DNA of 64,000 bases. Origin: Serinus canaria (lineage: Eukaryota; Chordata; Aves; Passeriformes; Fringillidae). The number at the start of each line of letters is the position of its first letter. Position 1 is the stretch's first letter. Below the pieces are notes generated by a model. It did not search any database and had not been told where the DNA came from. It saw only the letters and a list, made by a program, of their open reading frames with translations. Position numbers and translations under genes: made by a program. This document shows, piece after piece, positions 24,901 through 33,900 of the stretch. The DNA is taken from positions 13,827,501 to 13,891,500 of the forward strand of contig NC_066333.1 of assembly GCF_022539315.1 (NCBI RefSeq). Reading direction: 5' to 3'.

Positions 24901-27900
24901 GAATTCTATCCACACTTCTGCTCTGGGGGTATTGAATGCATGGACAGGAGGGAATGACTGGGGCACAGAACAGGGACAGCCAAGATGAGCAGACTGCTGG
25001 GTCACTTTGGAATTTTTTTAATCGAGTTTTTCAGTCCTGAAAAGCTGTTGCTGGATAATCCTGTGCAGGCATGTGGATGTTGGCTGGGAAATGTGGACAG
25101 GAAATGTGGAGCCACTCTTTCTCTCAGCTCAGCCACAGCCACTCCCCACCCCCATCAAAGTACTTGCTCCACAGTTTAAGGTTAAACAACGACATTCCAG
25201 CATAGTTTCTACCTATGCAGAGGTTTTATGTCAATGATTTCAGGAAGTGACTAAACAAACTGAGGAAAAGCCAGTGACAATTAAAGACAATAGTCTGCTT
25301 GCAAAGTCTGCTGCATGACAGCTCCCAGCCTCAAAGTGCAGCCTGTGTCTGGGGAAAGGCCACTCCATCTGACTGGCTGCTCTGCCTGGCCCTGGGACAT
25401 CCCTGCTGGGCCCTGGCTGTGTCACAGGGCTGGGAGGGATGGGTTCGTGGGGCTGTCCCAGTGGGAGGGTTTGTTTGTGGGGAATTGTGGAGGGGATGAA
25501 GGATCCTGCCTGAGGAGCTCAGAGCCCAGAGATAAGAGAAGCTCCAGAGCAGAACCCATTCCTGCTGTCCCTCTGTCACTCCTGCAGGACCAGGAGCTGG
25601 TCTGGAGCCAGCTGAAGGGCTGCACTTTGCTGGAGGCTTTTAAGAATTGTCAAAGGGGCAAAGCAGATTTTGTTTGTTCTTGTTCCTCTCCTGGAAGTGT
25701 CAATTTGCATTGCTACGTCACAGTATCAAAAGCTGAAAATGAAAAATCTGAGGAACGGATCCCTGTGACTTTTGTTAAGAATGCCAGGGGTAGGAGTAAT
25801 TTGCTTTCATTAGTAAACACAGCAGGCTTTGGCTAAAAGGCTCTTGCTGTCAGAAACCCGATTTATTTCTGCCCCTGAGTCAGTGCAGATGGCTGTTCCC
25901 CTGCTCTGAGGAGTGGGCTGATGGAGCCCAGCTGGGGGACACTGCCTGGCTCAGCCAGCTCACCTGGCCTGGGGAGCCCCAGGCACTCTCTGTGCTCAGG
26001 GGAGCAGAGTGCTGCCCTGCAGGATGCTCTGCAGGACTGTCCCTGTGCAACCTGAGGAGCCAGAGAGGGTTGGGACTCTGCTCTTCAACTTTGCTAGCGA
26101 GCAGAAATTAATTTCCCTGCAGTTGATTAGTCCTTGCTATCACTTGCATCTCCTGCAAGGTACGGCTGAATTCAGCTGATTTTATCCTGCTCCTTGGTTG
26201 CTGTATTCAGTCACCGAGGCTGCAGAGCTGTTGCAAAAAATTCACTGCTTCCAAAATGCCAGCCCGCAAGTGGGAAAACAATCTTTCTTTTGGTGCCACA
26301 AGGCATCTCAGTAGGCAGCAAAAAGTAACACATATAGAAACCAAACCTGCTTTACTTAACTTGAGATGTGTGTTCTGTCTCCTGTTAGCTGAGCTGCATC
26401 CCAGGGGATCATTCACGCAAGTTTCCTTGGATTGCTTTGCAGAGGGGTTGAGAAACCAATGGCTGAGGTGGAGTGGGTAATTAGGGAGTCTTTGGAGCAG
26501 CCCTTGACAAACCCTGGCAGACCACAGGCAGATTCCTCTGGGGCTGTAGCTGGCTCATCCCTGCCTGTATGAAGCAGAGACCCTGCCAAGCAGCACTGCA
26601 CAGGCCTCCTCTGCCAGCCAAAGGAATGGCTTATTAATGGCTGAAGCATAATGAGGGCTTTTATTGGTTTTTCCAGGTGCTGTGTGCTCTGCAGGAGGGA
26701 AGCTGGCAGTTCTCCTTTATTACATGTGCTGCATTTCCTTCCCCTAAGGTTCTGTCACTGCCCAGTGCTGGGCCAGTGCTGGTGTCAGGAGGGCAGAGCT
26801 CTCCTGCTTTGGGCCCACTGGGCTCCCCTTCCAAAGGCTCTGGCACAGGTTTCTGTCCAGAGGATGTTGAGAAATCCATGTGCAAACCACAGCCTTTTTG
26901 CCTGTGTTTTTCTCTGCTGGAGCAATCAAAGGTTCTGGCTAGAGAAGCAGTTTCTGTTTCATTTTATTCTGTGTGTTGCTGACTAAACATCCCCGTTCAA
27001 ATCCTACCAACACCTCTGTGCTTGCTCTCACTGACACTTGGGCCTTTGTTTTCTGCTGCAGCCCCTTTGACACAGAGAACCTGTTTCTGTCCCCTGGAGG
27101 CACTGCCAAGTTCTCTGTGGGTAGCAGGAAGAGCTCCTTGTACAACTGGACCCCCCCAAACACCCCCAGCTTCAGAGAGAGGTATTACCTGGTGAGTACA
27201 GGGGGAGAGCAAAAGGCACAGCACAGAGCTGGGGTTTGGCTCTTGGGCTGGAGCAGACTGTCCAGGAGCACCCTCAGAAACGTGAAAAGAGCCCCCTGGC
27301 ACCTTTGCAGCTTATTTTGGGGCTTTGTTAAATTTTTCTTTTGACCCCTATTCTATGGAGTTCTACTTTAGATTTTGTAAAACAGATTTAGAACCCCCCA
27401 CCAAGACTCTGTTCAGCAGCTGGGATGGCAGGGGTGGGGGTGCCTGCTGCAGCAGTCTGTGGTGGGAATCCTGCTGGGAGCCAGGGAGGCAGAGTCCCCT
27501 CTCCCGGGTGGGACCTCGGGCTTTGCAGGTCGCCAGGCTCACCTGGGCTCTCTTTGCAGTCTGTTCTGCAGCAGAGGCAGAGCCCAGGGGATGGAGGGGA
27601 GGAAGCCCAGCCTCCCAGCATCCTGAGCTACTTGGCTGCCTGTGATTTCGATGTCCCTGGGAGGAACAAACCCCACAACCCCGCGGAGACGAGCGAGGGA
27701 GACTCGTTCAGCTCTGAGGATCAGAAAGGGGCAGAATCCAGAAGCACAACCCCAGCCCTGGACCACAGGATGTTGCCGCTGGTGATTATTCAAGAGACCG
27801 GAGCGGAAGAGCTGCAGCATCCCCTCCCGGCCCACAGCACTCTGGACATCCTGAAGAAGACCCCGTGTGGGGATGGATTCCCGAGGAGCCCCTCCAGCGC

Positions 27901-30900
27901 TCCCCCCCGTCACAAGGGCAGGGGAGACTCCTTCGGCCAGACCCGGGGCCGCCGCCTGGCAGAGCAGGAAAGCCTCAGCCAGAAAAGCTGGAGCGCCGCA
28001 AGCGAGCTGCGAGCGGACGGGCGTGCGAGGGGCGTGGAGCGGGCACTGCAGGAGGTGCTGAACCTGCTGGGACCGCGCCAGGAGGGGCACGGAGCGCAGC
28101 TGGACCAGCTGGGGGGCCAGGTGTCCTCCCTGCGGGACAGGCTGAAGGTAGGGCGGCCTTCGGCTCCGCCAGGGTGCCTCCGGCTGGGCCCGGTGGGCTC
28201 GGGACACTTCGGCCAGCAGAGGTCGGGTGGGACCGGGGCAGCGACCCGGGGCTGCGGAACCGGGCACGGAGCGGCCGGGCACGGACCGGGGGCGGCAAGG
28301 GCAGCCCCGGTGGGCACGGACCGGGGGGGGCAAGGGCAGCCCCGGTGGGCACGGACCGGGGGGGGCAAGGGCAGCCCCGGTGGGCACGGACCGGGGGGGG
28401 CAAGGGCAGCCCCGGTGGGCACGGACCGGGGGAGCCAGGGCAGCCCCGGTGGGCACGGACCGGGGGAGCCAGGGCAGCCCCGGTGGGCACGGACCGGGGG
28501 TGCCAGGGCAGCCCCGGTGGGCACGGACCGGGGGAGCCAGGGCAGCCCCGGTGGCAGCTCCGAGCTCGTGTCTGGCTCTCGGTGTCTGGGCTGGCTTGGA
28601 ACCTTTCGGAGTTGTTTGAGCTCGGTGTGGCTCGACGTGACCGCAGCAGCCCAGAAAGGCCGCTCTGTGCCCCTGCCCCTCTCCTGCCCGGCTGGCAGGG
28701 GCTGGACTCGCTCCTCCCTTTGGAGGAAAGGTTCTGGAGAAGAGCAGGCAGGGGCTGAACTGCAGGTTTGGGGCTGGGATCCAGGCTGGAGTCAGAACTG
28801 ATGATAGCACCACTGCCCTGGCCTCCTGCTCCAGTGAAACCCCTGGAAAAACAGCATTTGAACCCAAACCAAGTACCCTCAGAGCAGCCTTTCCAAGGGG
28901 GACAAAGGTAGTGGCTCCATGAAATTCAGTGTTGATATGAAATCCTTGGGTGCTGGGATGTTTGGGTGCTGGGATGTAACAGGCCCCCAGGACTGCTGCT
29001 TTGAGCTCAGGAACAGGGAATGAGTGAAAACTCTGTTAGTGACCGGGCATGCAGAGAATATCAGCTCTCACCACCCTTGGCAGATAAAGAGGAGATGGAG
29101 ATAAAGAATCCACAGAGATTAAAATATTGAAACATGGTTTGAATTTAACTAGCACATTGCTTTGGAGTCAGAGAGGTACACCTGACTGTTAAGAATGAAA
29201 TCAGAAAAGCAAAGTGATTTAATATGAGGAATGATTTCAAAACCAGCAAAGAACAACTGCAAAATGGCTGGCCAACTAGAAATAACAGTATTCTTTTTCC
29301 ATTTCATCAACAGGTGAAGACACCTCACAAACATTCCTCAGTGGAGAGTTTGATGGTGGAGACAGTGCTGGAGAGTTTTGATTTCCTGAACAATGACTGC
29401 AGTGCTGACGAGCTCTCCTTGTTTGGGAGTGTAAGGACAGGCAGTGTCAGGTATGTGCTGCAGCACCTCGAGGGACAGGCAAAGGGCTCCCACAGCAGCC
29501 TCAGTGGGCTGGGAAACGGCTGTGGTGTCAAATCCAGCACAGAAATGCCTGCCCCTGGTTTTGGAGAGGGTTACAAATATAAATATAAATATAAGGGAGG
29601 GTTATAAATAGTTAAAGCAAATGCTGGTTTCTGTTCAATGCCACCTGGTTTCTTCCATGGCTCCTGTTGAGACTGTCCATTTCAACTCTGCTCAGTGATG
29701 AGACCTGTAACTCTTTTCCCCTCATCTCACCAGCACATACAATGACAACGTGCTCCAGTCCCTGAGCTGTGACAGCAGACCAGAAGCCCGGGATGCAACC
29801 ACTGGGGATGAGAACCTGGACGTGCTGCTGCTGACACACCTGAGGCTGTGCAAAGGTCTCCTGCAGGTACAGAGCAGCCTGGGGGTTCCCAGGGCACTGC
29901 CTGCCCTCTTGATTCTGATCACAGGAGAATGGGATGTTTTGTTTGTGTGCTAGCAGAGAGAGACCCAGAATGGAAACTGGGTGCATTAATGCAGGGTGCA
30001 TGTGTGTCCACACAGAACGTGTCATGCAAAACTCTGCTGCTCTTGTCAGCCTCTGGGTTTTGCTGAAGCTCTAAGCAGCAGCTCTGCCCAAAGCAGGCTG
30101 CAAACACACAGCCTTGGCTTGGCTTGGGCTGTGTTTAATGAATGAAAACTGCTGCAGCAGGGAGCAGGTGTCTGGTGGGCAAGGGGCCTTCTGAGAGCAG
30201 CTGGGGGTTTCTCACTTGTCTTAAAAGTTGGATTCTGAGAAACAAATCCTTATTTATCTGGAGCTCGATCCTGCCCTTGTTTCAGCTCCTGAGTTATGTC
30301 TGTTGCCTTTCAGAAACTGAGGACCCCAAACATAGCCCAGGTGGTCCAGGAGAGCATTTTGGAAGAAGTGTCAGAGCAGACACGAGTCCTGGGGGATGTC
30401 CTGGATCTGTCTGTTGAGAAAAGTGAGTACCTGCCTTAGCCCAAGGCATGCAGAGATGGGAGAGCTGCACCCCTGGGCTGTCTGCTCGAGCCTCCCCAGG
30501 CCCAGGGCTTTCATTCTAAATTCCTTGCAAACACTGACATCATTAAACCAGCTCATCATTAAACCAGGGCTCATTCTAGGGTTCATTTTTTCTTCTACAC
30601 AGAAGGAAAAAAAATTGGAGAAGTTGTTCTCAGAGAAAGAGTAGCTGAACTGGCATGTTTTAAACAGGGATGTTGTAGATGGTGGAGTTTGCAGTCAAAG
30701 AGCAGCAGAGAAGAATTAATAAAATGCTCTTTTACATCTGTGCTTTTCCTTGGTAAGCAAACAGCCCAAATTCTGTGCCCACTTGCCAGAACAGTTTGGT
30801 GGGCACAGATTTTTGTCTCAGGTCTTCCCACTACTAAATTCTTCCATCAGCTGTTGGACATGACAAGATGCTGCAGCACAATGAGAGGCTTGGAAGGCTT

Positions 30901-33900
30901 TTGTTCTCATCTTGGTAAATACAGCAGCAAGAATGCAAATTTTAGTTGGAAGCATTTGCTGCCAGATTTTATCCTGGAGATGTGAGAATAAGCTGTTCCC
31001 TGGAGCAGGGCTGCAGAGGGGCTGGTGCAGAGTGACAGGGGAAGTGTGGGAGTCTGACAGGCAGGAGCTCCATGCCTGGAGATAAAAGTGAGGGATGGAG
31101 GGTCCCAATGAGGAGGCACAGGGCTCCTGAAGAGCTGCACGTGCTCTTGTGAAGAGTTTGAGAGCCCCGAGGTCAGAGCTCTGCCCTGGGCAAGGAACAG
31201 AGGCAAAAACCCTTGGAGTGGCACCTCCTTGGCTGACAGAAGGGCAGCCCCTTGAAGGCCCAGAATGTTCTTCTGGAACTGACTCGGGTGCTGGGATAAA
31301 GGAACAAGGGGCAGAAGAGCTGCTGGTGGCAGTTCAGGAGCTCAGTGCTTGCAGCTGTGAACGCTTAGGCAGCAAATATCCTGTTTTTAACAAAACCATC
31401 CCTAATACAAATACAAGTTAGTGCTGCCCCATGTCCAGATAGGCCATCTGCTGCCTCATTGCTCATGTAAAATCCCAAGGCTGCTAGAGCTCGCTGACTT
31501 TTTAAAATGTTGGGTTTCAGTTATTCAGAAGACTAAAAAGAAGAAGCAATATCTGAAAATCTGGAGTGATCTTGCAGAGCCTGGCAGCAGCATCTTGGTG
31601 ACCTCAGCAGAAAGGTTCCGCCATGCTCTGAAATACACAATGATGCTCAAAGTGAAGGAGAAGTACCCCAGCCACCTGGAGACAGGTACCCCGTGGGCAC
31701 CAGGCCAGGCTGCCTTCATTTCATTGCAGTGCAGTGCTGAAACTTGTCCCTGTGCATTTAAAAAACCCCAAACCCGAACCTTAAATTGTCCCTGTGCATT
31801 TAAAAAACCCCAAACCTCCTGCTTGCTTCCAGCAGCTTCCATGTAACCAACCTGCTGTTGTCTGTCTGTCCTTCTCCCGGCAGTGCTGCAGAGGCTGCTG
31901 GAGCAGATCCTCACCTGTGATGGGTTGCTCCCCTCCTCCCATTTCCAAACGGAGCCGGTTACTTTGTTCCAGTTCTATCGTTACCTGGAGAGACACCGCA
32001 TTGGCAGCCTGGAGAAACACCTGGCTAAACTCGCCAAAGAAGGTAAAGGCAGCGCTTGGCTCCTCCTGCAGGGCAGCGCCCTCCAGGTTCCCGCTCCAGA
32101 TGCAGCTCCAGAGCAGGAAACAGCCCAGCCCTCGCACTGACAGCTTGTTTCCATTTTTATTCCCCTTATGACCGTGTAGTTTAATCAGAACAGGAAAAGC
32201 ATGCTTGCCTCCCGTATCTGAGCGTGTGCAAACAAACCCCCTGTGAAGGACGGGCTTATCTTAAGTGCCCTGAAAACAGTTGTGGGATATTCCAAAGCTA
32301 AAGCAGACTCGGAGTCAGGAGCAGCCTCCAGCGGGATCCCAGGACTGAGCGCAGTCTGTGGCTTGGGTTCACTGCTGTAGCTGGACTCAGACCCAGAACC
32401 CACAGCTAAAGCAGACTCGGAGTCAGGAGCAGCCTCCAGCGGGATCCCAGGACTGAGCGCAGTCTGTGGCTTGGGTTCACTGCTGTAGCTGGACTCAGAC
32501 CCAGAAAAGAACAATAAAATTGCAGAGCTTACTGACCTGCATTTTGTAGCCTGAGGTAGCCAGTGCCTCACTGGAGTCTTGTCCAACATGTACTCCACAA
32601 CTTTCTCTGTACTAGAAAAGAATTATTTAAAAATAATCCTGGTATTGGCTGCGTCTTCAGGCTTGTGCTGATGCAGAGGACCCATGCGGAGGGGGCTGAG
32701 AGCCTGAGCCGGCCGGGCTCTCGGCTGCCGCCGGTCCCGGCCCCGGCCGGGCTCTCGGGTGCCGCCGGTCCCGGCCCCGGCCGGGCTCTCGGGTGCCGCC
32801 GGTCCCGGCCCCGGCCGGGCTCTCGGCTGCCGCGGCTCCCGGCCCCGGCCGGGCTCTCGGCTGCCGCCGGTCCCGGCCCCGGCCGGGTTTGCGCCCCTCG
32901 CGGAGGCGTTTCCTCAGCGAGTGCCGCTCTTCCCCGGCAGTGATGCTGATCGAGGAGCTGCAGTGCCCCGGCAGGCTGAAGACGCTGAAGAGGCTGAAGG
33001 GGAAGAGGCTGAGCCGGCTGCAGCCGCTGCCGCGGACGCTGCGGCTGCTCGGGCTGCTGCAGCTGGACGAGAACCACCGGGTGGGCAAAGCGGCCACGGC
33101 CTGCCTGGCCCGGGCCGGCGGCAGCGGCAGCCTCCGGGCCCGGGTGAGTGCGGGGAATGCGGGGGGACAGCGAAGGCTTTGGGGACCGCGGGAGCTTCCC
33201 CGGGGCTGGCACCGCTTTCCTGGCCGTGTTCTCACCAGGACCGAGCCCCCAAGGCAGCGGTGCTCCAGTGCTCTGTGCCTCGGTTCATCTCGGGGGTAAC
33301 CCCGCTCCTGTCACTTGGGTTGGGTATTAAATTGACCTTGCGTTTTATTTTGCTGTGTTTTGCCCCAGGCCGTTCTGTTTTACACGGATGCTTTATCCGG
33401 CTGTGACACGAGGCTGCAGCAGGCTGCGTGCCTGGCTCTGAAGAACCTCAGGGTGAGCTCGGGCTCTGCCCCAAGGCCGGGATCAAAGTGTGCTCGGCTG
33501 GGTTTAGCGGGGAGGGGTTACTGCAGCCGGGAACCACCCAGCTCTGGCTGCCACGGCTCCCAGCTGTGAATGCCATCAGTGCCAGGGCAGCGGGAGAGGG
33601 AGCTGTGGGCACGGGCAGTGCCTGACCTGCCGGGCACAGCGCGGGGATGTGAGATCTCCTGAGATGCTCGGTGCTGAAGGACAGTGTCCGACTGGGGCCA
33701 TCCAGCACCAGGATAAACCAGCAACACTTCTGTTCCAAACATTTAACTGTGGAAATCTGAAGTTAAATCAGAGGGTATTTTTAACAATAGCTGATTAAAG
33801 TCAGAAAACCAAAGTAATATTTGCATTGCTATTATAAGAAACAGCACAGATTTAACCCTTCCCAAGAGCCCTAAGCTGTAATAGGTTTGCACACAAACAA

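Noticed and set aside
27539..28867. 442-codon minus-strand ORF
   Set aside because: Antisense shadow of the GC-rich RIPOR3 exon 12 and the following G-rich repeat.
29431..29436. GTAAGG as donor of RIPOR3 exon 13
   Set aside because: It gives the wrong phase for joining to 29734; the GTATGT at 29451 keeps the frame.
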